Numbered from the stretch's first letter, positions 1-6,361 are shown. The stretch: DNA of 18,915 nucleotides from CAZGBT01 sp964524025 (GCA_964524025.1 CAZGBT010000013.1:1-18915), one strand, 5' to 3'. Notes: generated by a model from the letters alone, not told the origin. A program made the numbers and translations.

Positions 1-2
1 TT

Positions 3-191
3 TTTGATATACCAAGAAGCATGGCTGTCGAAAGAGTTAGGATCAACAGAGAACTCCATAGGAGAGGTGCTAAAAGAATACAAGATTCTTTTTGGAAGCA
101 TGAAAATCTCGAGTTTTTGATAAAAATTGCTTTGAAGATAAGGGAAATTGGAGGAAAAGCTTCCATCCTTGAGGAAAAACTTATTTTTTAA
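3..191 (+). CDS. C-terminal part of a small Cas2-like (ferredoxin-fold) protein
   Basis: An open frame enters from the left edge and ends at TAA 189-191, leaving 62 residues. The fragment begins FDIPR, then has a basic helix (VERVRINRELHRRGAKRIQ), a DSFW strand, a second helix with LEFLIKIALKIRE, and a final GGKASILEEKLIF. This order (strand ending in DIP, basic helix, IQxSxW strand, helix, final strand) resembles Cas2/VapD-type small ferredoxin-fold proteins. I see no CRISPR repeats or other cas genes here, so it is more likely a stand-alone relative than a CRISPR adaptation gene. The frame is AT-rich like the downstream ATPase. The family is a tentative inference; that the stretch is coding is fairly safe. 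Confidence 0.5.
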   Translation, partial: FDIPRSMAVERVRINRELHRRGAKRIQDSFWKHENLEFLIKIALKIREIGGKASILEEKLIF

Positions 192-220
192 CAAATTTTT
201 GTAAAAAAAGACTTAAGCAA

Positions 221-230
221 TTTTAAAATT
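221..230 (+). promoter_or_regulatory. TATA-like box of the ABC ATPase gene
   Basis: The sequence TTTTAAAATT centres about 20 bases before ATG 246. No Shine-Dalgarno sequence precedes that start, so the mRNA is probably leaderless or nearly so. Confidence 0.4.
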
Positions 231-245
231 AAACTTGCAATTGTA

Positions 246-1727
246 ATGGAATACTTAGTTGAAATGGAAGGTATAAGCAAAAGGTTTGGTATAGTCCAAG
301 CGTTGGATAACGTAGATTTTTACGTTAGAGAAGGAGAAATTCATGCCTTGCTAGGTGAAAATGCAGCAGGAAAAACTACTCTAATGAACATACTTTATGG
401 TCGTTACAAACCAGATTCCGGAATTGTAAGAATTGAAGGTAGGGAAGTTAATTTTAAATCGCCTAAAGACGCTATTAAAGCTGGAATTTATATGGTACCA
501 CAATTTCCTCAGCTTGTTTCAACTTTAACGGGTTTAGAAAATCTCGCCCCCCTTGGAAGAGAACGGATAAGGTTTAAGAAGATCAAGCAAATGGCTTTAG
601 AAATTTGCGAAGATTACGGTTTTAATTTAGATTTGGATAAACCTGTATGGACTTATGGACTTGCCCAAAGAAGGATGCTTAATGTAGTTCAAGCAAAAAT
701 TGTGGATAAGCTTTATGGCATAAAAGTCTTGATATACGACGAACCCCTTACTTTTCTTTCTCCAAAAGAGAAGAAGAAAATAGTAGATTCTATGGAAAGG
801 ATGAGAGAGGAAGGGAAATCCGTAATTTTTATAACACATAACATACCAAAGGCTTTAGAAATTGCTGATAGAACAACAGTTCTTAGAAAGGGAAAGGTTG
901 TAGGAGTTTACGAAAAGGAAGATTTTGAGAAAGAAAGAATTTATAGGGATATGTTTGGAGGATACGTTCCAAAGCAAAGAAAGAGAAAAAGAGAGGTTAA
1001 AGATAAGATCATTTTTGAGGTTAGAAATTTAACCGTAAGAGACGATTACGGAGAAATAAGAGTGAAAGATGTTAGTTTTGCAGTAAGGGAAGGAGAAATT
1101 TATGGAATTTTGGGCTTGCCTGGAATGGGGGGACAAAGAATATTAGTGGAAGCTTTAATCGGTTTAAGAAAAGCTAAAGGCAAAATAGTTGCAAATGGAG
1201 AAGATATAACAAAATACTCAACTCGCAAAAGAAGAAAGTATATAGGATTTATACCTGAAGATCGTATGAAATACGGAATATTTGGAGGTTCTCTATTTGA
1301 AAATCTTTACTTAGGAGAATTTTTAGAAGGCGGTTTTTTCATAGACTGGGATGAAGTAAAGAGGAAATGTGAAAGACTAGTAAGTGAATACGAAATAGCC
1401 ACACCAAATTTAGACTTCCCCGCAGTTTGCCTCTCAGGAGGAAACATTCAGAGGTTAATTTTGGCAAGGGAAGTAGGTAGAAGATTAATCTTAATAGCTT
1501 ACTCTCCAAAAGTAGGATTAGACGCAAGAACATGTGATTTTATAGATAGAAAGTTAGAAGAACAAGCTAGGAAGGGTTGTGTAGTCCTAATTTCTTACGA
1601 TATAGAAGAAGTGCTTGGCATATGCGATAGAATAGCCGCTCTATACGAAGGCAAACTAGTAAAAGAATTCGATGCAAGAGAAATAAAAATGGAAGATTTA
1701 GAGAAAGCATTGGTTGGGGAGATTTAA
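246..1727 (+). CDS. Double-ABC ATPase of a BMP/nucleoside-type importer (NupO/YufO-like)
   Basis: This 493-residue protein has two fused ABC domains, the layout of the cytoplasmic ATPase of simple-sugar and BMP-type nucleoside importers (RbsA, YufO/NupO). Domain 1 has Walker A GENAAGKT (37-44), Walker B VLIYDEP (161-167) and H-loop His198. Its signature is a divergent TYGLAQRR instead of LSVGxxQ. Domain 2 (about 256-493) has the degenerate Walker A usual for this family (GLPGMGGQR, near 290-298) without GK, a good signature CLSGGNIQR (395-403), and IAYSPKVGLD where IAAQPTRGLD is typical. It very likely powers the permeases and binding protein encoded downstream, but it is separated from them by a 355-bp gap with a separate leader, and its AT-rich codons differ sharply from theirs. 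Family call is strong; partnership is inferred from proximity. Confidence 0.85.
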   Translation: MEYLVEMEGISKRFGIVQALDNVDFYVREGEIHALLGENAAGKTTLMNILYGRYKPDSGIVRIEGREVNFKSPKDAIKAGIYMVPQFPQLVSTLTGLENLAPLGRERIRFKKIKQMALEICEDYGFNLDLDKPVWTYGLAQRRMLNVVQAKIVDKLYGIKVLIYDEPLTFLSPKEKKKIVDSMERMREEGKSVIFITHNIPKALEIADRTTVLRKGKVVGVYEKEDFEKERIYRDMFGGYVPKQRKRKREVKDKIIFEVRNLTVRDDYGEIRVKDVSFAVREGEIYGILGLPGMGGQRILVEALIGLRKAKGKIVANGEDITKYSTRKRRKYIGFIPEDRMKYGIFGGSLFENLYLGEFLEGGFFIDWDEVKRKCERLVSEYEIATPNLDFPAVCLSGGNIQRLILAREVGRRLILIAYSPKVGLDARTCDFIDRKLEEQARKGCVVLISYDIEEVLGICDRIAALYEGKLVKEFDAREIKMEDLEKALVGEI

Positions 1728-1745
1728 TTTACAATTTTTTGTTAA
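1728..1745 (+). terminator. Possible T-rich terminator after the ATPase gene
   Basis: A run of six T (ACAATTTTTTGTT) follows the TAA stop directly. T-rich stretches end archaeal transcripts, but this genome is T-rich throughout, so specificity is low. Confidence 0.3.
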
Positions 1746-1820
1746 AATAAAGTTAAAAATCTAGAAAAATAGCTAAAATTGTATCAAAAAACAGCTGATA
1801 GGTGTATCTTTCGTTTTGAG

Positions 1821-1835
1821 AAATAAAAATAAAAG
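1821..1835 (+). promoter_or_regulatory. Likely TATA box for the binding-protein leader
   Basis: AAATAAAAATAAAAG lies in the gap after the ATPase gene. It would place transcription start near 1850-1860, upstream of the structured leader at 1901-2055. It is the best A/T box between the two genes; position is inferred from the usual archaeal spacing. Confidence 0.4.
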
Positions 1836-1846
1836 ATTGGCGGAGA

Positions 1847-1874
1847 AAGAAAAACAACAGTAGTTGTATTTCTT
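1847..1874 (+). repeat. Imperfect inverted repeat near the predicted start of the leader
   Basis: The arms 1847-1858 and 1863-1874 match at 11 of 12 positions around a 4-base centre (AAGAAAAACAAC and GTTGTATTTCTT). It could be a protein-binding palindrome at the transcription start or a weak hairpin at the 5' end of the leader. It differs from the TATAAC-N3-GTTATA palindromes further right. Confidence 0.4.
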
Positions 1875-1900
1875 CTTAGTTTGTAACAATTTCACAGAAT

Positions 1901-2055
1901 TTCTTCGATATCCCTTCCAGGGCGACCTGGAAGGGCTGGTTTCCTCCCGCCAGATTCCCCAGTCTCGCCGAGACTGGGGAATGAAATGGGAGGACCCTCC
2001 GGACGGCGAGGGAAGGAAGATCGGTCCTGCAAGGCAGGACCCCCGGCCCGGAGGG
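1901..2055 (+). promoter_or_regulatory. Structured leader RNA, copy 1 (candidate riboswitch) of the BMP gene
   Basis: Very GC-rich non-coding stretch in an AT-rich gap, ending 26 bases before the GTG start. It opens with TTCTTCGATATCCC (1901-1914, shared with copy 2). P1 is a 9-bp stem plus a G-C pair closing a GCGA tetraloop (1912-1935). P2 is CTGG/CCAG (1936-1939/1950-1953), and its loop TCCTCCC (1942-1948) matches GGGAGGA (1988-1994), forming a pseudoknot. P3 is a perfect 13-bp hairpin (1954-1966/1970-1982). GAAA (1983-1986) joins P3 to the pseudoknot strand. Unlike copy 2, an extra domain follows: an 8-bp stem (1995-2002/2048-2055) enclosing an 8-bp hairpin (2023-2030/2034-2041). CCCTC 1995-1999 could instead pair with GAGGG 2008-2012, giving two exclusive folds. 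I recognise no known family. The regulatory role is inferred from position and from the second copy. Confidence 0.7.
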
Positions 2056-2081
2056 TAGCGACTTGTTGGTAGGAGAAGGGG

Positions 2082-3386
2082 GTGGTTGCCTCGTCTAGGA
2101 GTAGGTTTCTTGCTATCTCTATCCTTACTCTCCTGATAGGATTCGCCCTAGGCGCCGCTATCTTCCGGTACGTTGTACCACCGCCACCACCAGCAGCACC
2201 AGAGTACGAGCTCGAAAAGGCAGCTTGGATATACGTCGGTCCTATAGGCGACTATGGTTGGACTCACGCACATGATATAGGCCGCAGGTATGTTGACGCC
2301 CTTTATCCATGGCTTAAGACGCACTGCATCGAAAGCGTGAGCGAGGGTGATTGCCCAAGTGTCATAGACCAGCTCGTTGCTCAGGGTTACACGCTCATCT
2401 TCACAACCTCATTTGGCTTCATGGATCCGACGCTCGAAGCCGCTAAGAGGTATCCAAACGTCATCTTCTTCCACTGCTCCGGCTACAAGCGCTGGGACAA
2501 CATGGGCACGTACTTTGCTGAATTCTACCAGCTCTACTACCTTAACGGTCTCATGGCTGGTGCTCTCACGAAGACCGGTAAGGCTGGCTACGTAGCTGCT
2601 CACCCAATACCGGAGGTCATAAGGCACATCAATGCCTTCGCAATAGGATTCGCTGAAGTGGCTGAGCAGAGGTATGAGCGGGGCGAGCTCCCCAATCCGC
2701 CCGAGGTCCACGTTGTTTGGCTGCATGCCTGGTATAACCCCACAGCCGCAAGGCAGGCTGCTGAGACTCTAATAGGCAGGGGTTGTGATGTCCTTGCCTT
2801 CACAGAGGACAGCCCAACTGTTGTAGAGGTCTGTCAAGAATACTACGAAAAGGGTCAGCCGATCTACTCCTTCGCTCACTACAGCCCCATGTACGTCTAT
2901 GGTCCTGACGTAGTGGTGAGCGGCCAACTCGTGCACTGGGAGGTCATCTACGAAGACATAGTTACGAAGATAGCCCTAGGCATTTACACGCCCAAGAACC
3001 TCAGGAACGTTGACTACTGGTGGATGCTCCACGAGGGTGCAGTAGAACTAGGCTGTGACTACGGTATGCCTATCAACCCGAAGTTCGAAGAGCCACTTAA
3101 GGCTGTTAAGGTGATAGATAGAGTCTCTGGCGAGGAGATGACTGTCTATGACCTTGTGTTCGAGAGGCTTGAGCAGATGAGCAGGTATCCAGCACATCTG
3201 CAGATAACCGATGAGAATGGTAACCTGGTCTGGATAACGCCCGATGTGCCCTTCGATCCATTCACAGGGCCGCTGTACGACCAGGATGGCACACTCCAGG
3301 TTGCCGAAGGCGATAGGCTTGGTCATGACGCTCTTTGGACGATGATGTGGTTCGTGGAGTGGGTCGTCGGAACGATACCAAGCTGA
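2082..3386 (+). CDS. BMP-family (PnrA-like) substrate-binding protein of an ABC importer
   Basis: A 434-residue extracytoplasmic binding protein. Residues 8-31 form one hydrophobic segment without a lipobox Cys, followed by a proline-rich linker (PPPPPAAP, 33-40), so it is probably membrane-anchored and faces outward. The BMP domain starts at GPIGDYGWTHAHD (53-65) and continues with TSFGFMDP, FFHCSGYKR, MGTYFAEFYQLYYLNG and GYVAAHPIPEVIRHINAFA. These segments match the purine-base/nucleoside-binding branch of the Bmp/Med/PnrA family as I remember it, so adenine or another purine is a plausible ligand (inference). The start is GTG 2082, preceded by AGGAG at 2071-2075. The gene is markedly GC-rich, unlike the flanks but like the permease genes, and has its own structured leader. 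Confidence 0.9.
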   Translation: MVASSRSRFLAISILTLLIGFALGAAIFRYVVPPPPPAAPEYELEKAAWIYVGPIGDYGWTHAHDIGRRYVDALYPWLKTHCIESVSEGDCPSVIDQLVAQGYTLIFTTSFGFMDPTLEAAKRYPNVIFFHCSGYKRWDNMGTYFAEFYQLYYLNGLMAGALTKTGKAGYVAAHPIPEVIRHINAFAIGFAEVAEQRYERGELPNPPEVHVVWLHAWYNPTAARQAAETLIGRGCDVLAFTEDSPTVVEVCQEYYEKGQPIYSFAHYSPMYVYGPDVVVSGQLVHWEVIYEDIVTKIALGIYTPKNLRNVDYWWMLHEGAVELGCDYGMPINPKFEEPLKAVKVIDRVSGEEMTVYDLVFERLEQMSRYPAHLQITDENGNLVWITPDVPFDPFTGPLYDQDGTLQVAEGDRLGHDALWTMMWFVEWVVGTIPS

Positions 3387-3418
3387 CCGTAGTTCGCTAC
3401 TCGCTGCTCCAGGAAGCC

Positions 3419-3428
3419 CTTATATTTT
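3419..3428 (+). promoter_or_regulatory. TATA box of the permease transcript
   Basis: CTTATATTTTTTTCC follows the binding-protein gene by about 35 bases. It would set transcription start near 3445-3452, on top of the palindrome at 3441-3455 and about 40 bases before the second structured leader. The T-run may also end the upstream transcript. Confidence 0.55.
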
Positions 3429-3440
3429 TTTCCAATAGAA

Positions 3441-3455
3441 TATAACGATGTTATT
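3441..3455. promoter_or_regulatory. Palindromic operator-like site 1
   Basis: TATAAC-GAT-GTTATT, one mismatch from the perfect palindrome found at 5647, 6362 and 7103. It lies about 15-30 bases past the TATA box, over the expected transcription start. In archaea that is a typical place for a repressor site. Confidence 0.55.
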
Positions 3456-3486
3456 AAGAAAGGATGCTTGTTTGAATGTCATATTC

Positions 3487-3582
3487 TTCTTCGATATCCC
3501 CTGGGCGGCGACGCGCAGGGGCTGGCCTCCCCGGCCAGAGCCTGAAGTCTCATTGTCGAGACTTCAGGCTGAAACAGGGGAG
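3487..3582 (+). promoter_or_regulatory. Structured leader RNA, copy 2 (candidate riboswitch) of the permease operon
   Basis: Second copy of the leader RNA, immediately before the first permease gene. It has the same 14-nt lead (3487-3500). P1 is CCCCTG/CAGGGG (3498-3503/3516-3521), extended after a G-G mismatch by GCG/CGC closing a GCGA tetraloop. P2 is CTGGCC/GGCCAG (3522-3527/3533-3538). Its loop region CTCCCC (3527-3532) is complementary to GGGGAG (3577-3582), the same pseudoknot as copy 1 with different bases. P3 is a perfect 13-bp hairpin (3539-3551/3558-3570), followed directly by GAAA (3571-3574). The stems abut without unpaired bases, as in copy 1. The pseudoknot strand shares its last G with the Shine-Dalgarno region (3582-3590), so folding could control translation start. 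Ligand unknown. Confidence 0.75.
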
Positions 3583-3590
3583 AGGTGAGG
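3582..3590 (+). promoter_or_regulatory. Shine-Dalgarno sequence of permease 1
   Basis: GAGGTGAGG sits 5 bases before ATG 3596 and contains GGTGA, complementary to the archaeal 16S 3' end. It fixes the start at 3596 and is fused to the pseudoknot strand of the leader RNA. Confidence 0.75.
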
Positions 3591-3595
3591 AAGAG

Positions 3596-4687
3596 ATGGC
3601 TCACATCGTAGTTGAAAGAAGACTCGAGGTGCCGATGTGGCTGAGCATTGCAGTGCCGTTTTTATCTCTATGCTTGGCTCTGATAATAGCTGCGATCGTC
3701 TTCGTAGCGCAAGGCATAGACCCTATCGCTGTCTACGGAGCTATTCTCCCCAGGGTGGTTGCAACTGAAGCAGGGCTTAGCTTTGTTGTTCTAAAACTGA
3801 TACCCCTTCTCCTATGCGCTATAGGATTAACGCTCGTGTTCAAGGCTCAAGTGTGGAACATAGGTGCAGAGGGTCAGCTGCTCCTTGGAAGCATTGCTGC
3901 AACTGGTTTAGCGCTCTTCGTCCTGCCTAACGCTCCAACTCTTTTGCTTATACCGACGATGTTCCTAGCCGGCTTCTTAGCTGGCGCTGTTTGGGCGCTT
4001 ATACCAGCTATCCTGAAAGTCAAGTTGAACGTGAACGAGGTCATAACGACGCTGATGATGAACTACATAGCCTATAAATTAGTCGAGTACCTGATCTACG
4101 GTCCTTGGCGTGGCAAGAGAGCTTGGGGGTTCCCTATCACCGATGTCTTGCCTGTTAAGCTTCCTACCATACCAGGGACATCCATCCACTATCCAACGCT
4201 CTTAGTGGCCGTAACTTCCGCTATCGCTATAGCCTTCGTCATAGAAAAAACAAAGTTCGGCTACGAAGTCAAAGTCTTCGGTAGCAACCCTGACCTCGCC
4301 CGAGCAGCCGGCGTAAGATCCGGTAAGGTAATTGTCCTGTGTATGTTGCTGAGCGGTGGTTTAGCTGGTATAGCAGGCGTAGGAGAGGTTGCAGGCGTTC
4401 ATGGGAGATTAATGTACCCATGGTCTATAGCTGCTGGTTACGGTTACACAGCTATCATAGTTGCCTGGCTGGCCAGGCTAAACCCGCTTGCTTGCATACT
4501 TACCTCGTTCCTCATGGGTACTCTCTTGGTCGCGGGCAGCATGATGAGGACTTCCTTTGACGTCCCCTACGCCTCGGTGAACATCTTCAATGGTCTCACC
4601 CTCCTCTGCCTCGTGGCAGGCGAGGTTCTACTCCGTTACCGCGTTAAGTTAGTCTTCTACGGGCGTGGAGGAGGTGTTAGCCCATGA
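3596..4687 (+). CDS. ABC importer permease 1 (YufP/NupP-like)
   Basis: A 363-residue polytopic membrane protein of the BPD_transp_2 family, one of two non-identical permeases of BMP/nucleoside-type importers. After MAHIVVERRLEVP the first membrane helix begins (MWLSIAVPFLSLCL). Recognisable family stretches are the segment VWNIGAEGQLLLGSIAATG, the cytoplasmic-loop region NVNEVITTLMMNYIA, and KVFGSNPDLARAAGV. An in-frame ATG at 3476 exists, but starting there would translate the structured leader; ATG 3596 has the strong ribosome-binding site and the better N-terminus. The stop overlaps the next start as ATGA (4684-4687), so the two permeases are translationally coupled. GC-rich, like the binding-protein gene. 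Confidence 0.9.
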   Translation: MAHIVVERRLEVPMWLSIAVPFLSLCLALIIAAIVFVAQGIDPIAVYGAILPRVVATEAGLSFVVLKLIPLLLCAIGLTLVFKAQVWNIGAEGQLLLGSIAATGLALFVLPNAPTLLLIPTMFLAGFLAGAVWALIPAILKVKLNVNEVITTLMMNYIAYKLVEYLIYGPWRGKRAWGFPITDVLPVKLPTIPGTSIHYPTLLVAVTSAIAIAFVIEKTKFGYEVKVFGSNPDLARAAGVRSGKVIVLCMLLSGGLAGIAGVGEVAGVHGRLMYPWSIAAGYGYTAIIVAWLARLNPLACILTSFLMGTLLVAGSMMRTSFDVPYASVNIFNGLTLLCLVAGEVLLRYRVKLVFYGRGGGVSP

Positions 4688-5619
4688 GTTGGGAAGTAGC
4701 TGGTCATATTCTGCACATGGCCATTCGCAGCGGGACACCCCTTCTCCTGGCTGCGGTAGGCGAAATTTACGCCGAGCGCTCGGGTGTGATGAACCTAGGC
4801 ATAGAGGGCATCATGCTAGTAGGTGCCATCACGGGCTTCGCTACCGCGCTTGCCACTGGCCAAGTCTGGCTAGGCTTCGTCGCCGCTTGCCTGACCGGTC
4901 TGGCTATGGCACTCGTACACGCCTTTGCATCCATAAGCCTCTGCGCCAACCAGGTAGTCTCAGGCCTAGCATTAGCTATGCTAGGTCTCGGACTCAGCAG
5001 CCTTCTGGGTCGAAACTATGTGGGCCAACCCATGCCTTACAGGCTTCTACCGACGCCTGTGCCAGGTCTAGCCGAGCTTCCTGTTGTTGGGGCAGCGTTC
5101 TTCGACCAAGATCCACTCGTCTACATGGCCCTTGCTATCGCCCTCGTAGCCTGGTTCGTGCTCTACAGGACGAAGTGGGGCATAATGATAAGAGCCGTAG
5201 GAGATGACCCAGCCGCTGCAGACGCCATGGGCGTGAACATCTATCTCGTTCGCTACGCCTGCGTGGCCTTCGGGGGCGCTATGTCTGGATTAGCCGGTGC
5301 TTACCTATCGCTAGTCTACACACCAGCCTGGATAGAGGGCATGACGGCCGGCCGAGGCTGGATAGCCTTTGCTCTCGTGATCTTCGCCTTCTGGGACCCT
5401 CTGAAGGCCATAGTAGGTGCTTACCTCTTCGGAGCTACAGAAGCGCTCCAATACTTCTTCCAGACCACCCTGGGGTTGTCACCTCCCCTGCTGGGCATGA
5501 TACCCTACGTAGCCACCATATTAGCCATGCTCGTGACCGCGAGCGAGAGATTCAGGAAGAGGATGCGAGCTCCGGCAGCGCTGGGGAAGCCCTATATACG
5601 CGAGGAGAGGACTCTCTGA
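4684..5619 (+). CDS. ABC importer permease 2 (YufQ/NupQ-like)
   Basis: A 311-residue polytopic membrane protein, the second permease half. The N-terminus has TPLLLAAVGEIYAERSGVMN followed by LGIEGIMLVGA, the hallmark of the YufQ/NupQ branch. Later come a loop with CANQVVSGLALAML and the ATPase-coupling segment IMIRAVGDDPAAADAMGVN. It would pair with permease 1 in the membrane, take substrate from the BMP protein and use the double ATPase encoded at 246-1727. It starts inside the permease 1 stop codon (ATGA) and is the last GC-rich gene; composition drops to AT-rich immediately after its TGA. Confidence 0.9.
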   Translation: MSWEVAGHILHMAIRSGTPLLLAAVGEIYAERSGVMNLGIEGIMLVGAITGFATALATGQVWLGFVAACLTGLAMALVHAFASISLCANQVVSGLALAMLGLGLSSLLGRNYVGQPMPYRLLPTPVPGLAELPVVGAAFFDQDPLVYMALAIALVAWFVLYRTKWGIMIRAVGDDPAAADAMGVNIYLVRYACVAFGGAMSGLAGAYLSLVYTPAWIEGMTAGRGWIAFALVIFAFWDPLKAIVGAYLFGATEALQYFFQTTLGLSPPLLGMIPYVATILAMLVTASERFRKRMRAPAALGKPYIREERTL

Positions 5620-5629
5620 GGGATCCAAA

Positions 5630-5641
5630 CTTTTTTTCTTT
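5630..5641 (+). terminator. T-run terminator of the permease operon
   Basis: TTTTTTTCTTT begins about 10 bases after the permease 2 stop, typical of archaeal T-rich termination. It marks the right edge of the GC-rich block. Confidence 0.5.
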
Positions 5642-5646
5642 AGAAA

Positions 5647-5661
5647 TATAACACTGTTATA
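5647..5661. promoter_or_regulatory. Palindromic operator-like site 2
   Basis: Perfect TATAAC-ACT-GTTATA, extended by one A/T pair to ATATAAC/GTTATAT. It lies between the convergent ends of permease 2 and the unknown gene at 5711-6325, where no promoter is expected. A weak terminator hairpin is possible, but the sequence identity with sites in promoter regions favours a protein site. Confidence 0.45.
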
Positions 5662-5710
5662 TTTAAGCTGAAATTTTAGTTCATTTTCTACTAGGAAAGG
5701 CATGATGTAG

Positions 5711-6325
5711 TTAAGATAGAATTTTAGTTAATTCCTTTAAGTTAACGTTTGGATCTTTAATATACTCCTCTAATCTGCTTTTCAATTTGGGATCTACAAA
5801 AAAGTTCCGAGGAGGATTCTTCACATTTCTTCCTTCAGCAATTTCTAACAAAATTCTTGCCGCTTCTTCTTCAACTCTAAGCAAATAGGACTCACAAACG
5901 TCACAAGCTATCGACCTTACATCATACTTATAACTTTTTCCCTTCAATCCTTTTACCAAGGTAGGAACGGATACTATTTTAATAGACCTCTCCTTCAAAT
6001 ATCTTTTAACAATTTTCGGCGATATATAGTTTTGACCTTCTATTACGAAAGTCGGAATTCCGCGTCTTTCTAGTTCAAGGTTTAATTTTCTAGAAAGGGA
6101 TTTACGCTTTCCACCTTCGATACCAAATTCTGACCAAACTTTCCTAAAGTCGTCGTAATTAAGAAAACCTTTCTTTCTATACCAATCGACCAGAAGATAA
6201 ACTGGGAGGTCTTCAGCAAGTTCTTCTAAAGTGCATTCGGGTATAGAGTTTCCATCGATTTCATATTCACAAGTAGAGTTGAACCTTCCTCGTAAGATAA
6301 GAGTTCCTGAAAATTTTAACTTCAC
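5711..6325 (-). CDS. Unknown protein, twin of the next gene; possible regulator
   Basis: I do not recognise this family. The product is about 204 residues if it starts at GTG 6325, where it aligns with the start of the neighbour (VKLKFSG versus VKPKFSG). The frame is open to an ATG at 6421, but that would run through the palindrome and promoter. The two proteins are related along their whole length, sharing EYEIDG/KYEIDG, CTLEELA, DDFRKVWSEF/DDFKKVWTEF, ISPKIVKRYL/ISPKIVERYL, VPVPTL/VSVPTL and NPPRNFFVDPKLKSRLEE/SPPKNFFVSPELKDRLEE. The basic central part could hold a helix-turn-helix, but this is not proven. Both starts share the same 7-base context (AGCATC-GTG) and have the palindrome upstream, suggesting common or self-regulation. 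AT-rich, native-like composition. Confidence 0.7.
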   Translation of the reverse strand: MKLKFSGTLILRGRFNSTCEYEIDGNSIPECTLEELAEDLPVYLLVDWYRKKGFLNYDDFRKVWSEFGIEGGKRKSLSRKLNLELERRGIPTFVIEGQNYISPKIVKRYLKERSIKIVSVPTLVKGLKGKSYKYDVRSIACDVCESYLLRVEEEAARILLEIAEGRNVKNPPRNFFVDPKLKSRLEEYIKDPNVNLKELTKILS

Positions 6326-6361
6326 GATGCTAAATTTCTTAGAAAAATTTAAAATTTGATT

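Noticed and set aside
1905..2056. tRNA or self-cleaving ribozyme (hammerhead or HDV-like)
   Set aside because: There is no cloverleaf or T-loop. GAAA after a hairpin recalls a hammerhead, but CUGAUGA is absent. An HDV-like nested pseudoknot does not fit because P1 is a closed hairpin with a GCGA loop.
1864..2058. Small open frame of 64 codons over leader copy 1
   Set aside because: It lies wholly in the structured RNA, has low-complexity content and no ribosome-binding site.
1901..3582. The leader pair as a mobile repeat (MITE-like)
   Set aside because: Only two copies, each exactly before a gene of the same importer; paired bases differ with pairing kept, and no terminal repeats or target duplications are seen.
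3476..3595. N-terminal 40-residue extension of permease 1 starting at ATG 3476
   Set aside because: It would translate the structured leader RNA; the strong Shine-Dalgarno sequence and the family N-terminus fit ATG 3596.
4665..5207. Open frame of 180 codons overlapping permease 2
   Set aside because: A shadow frame in GC-rich coding DNA; its translation is Arg/Ser-rich with no family features, while the other frame is a clear permease.
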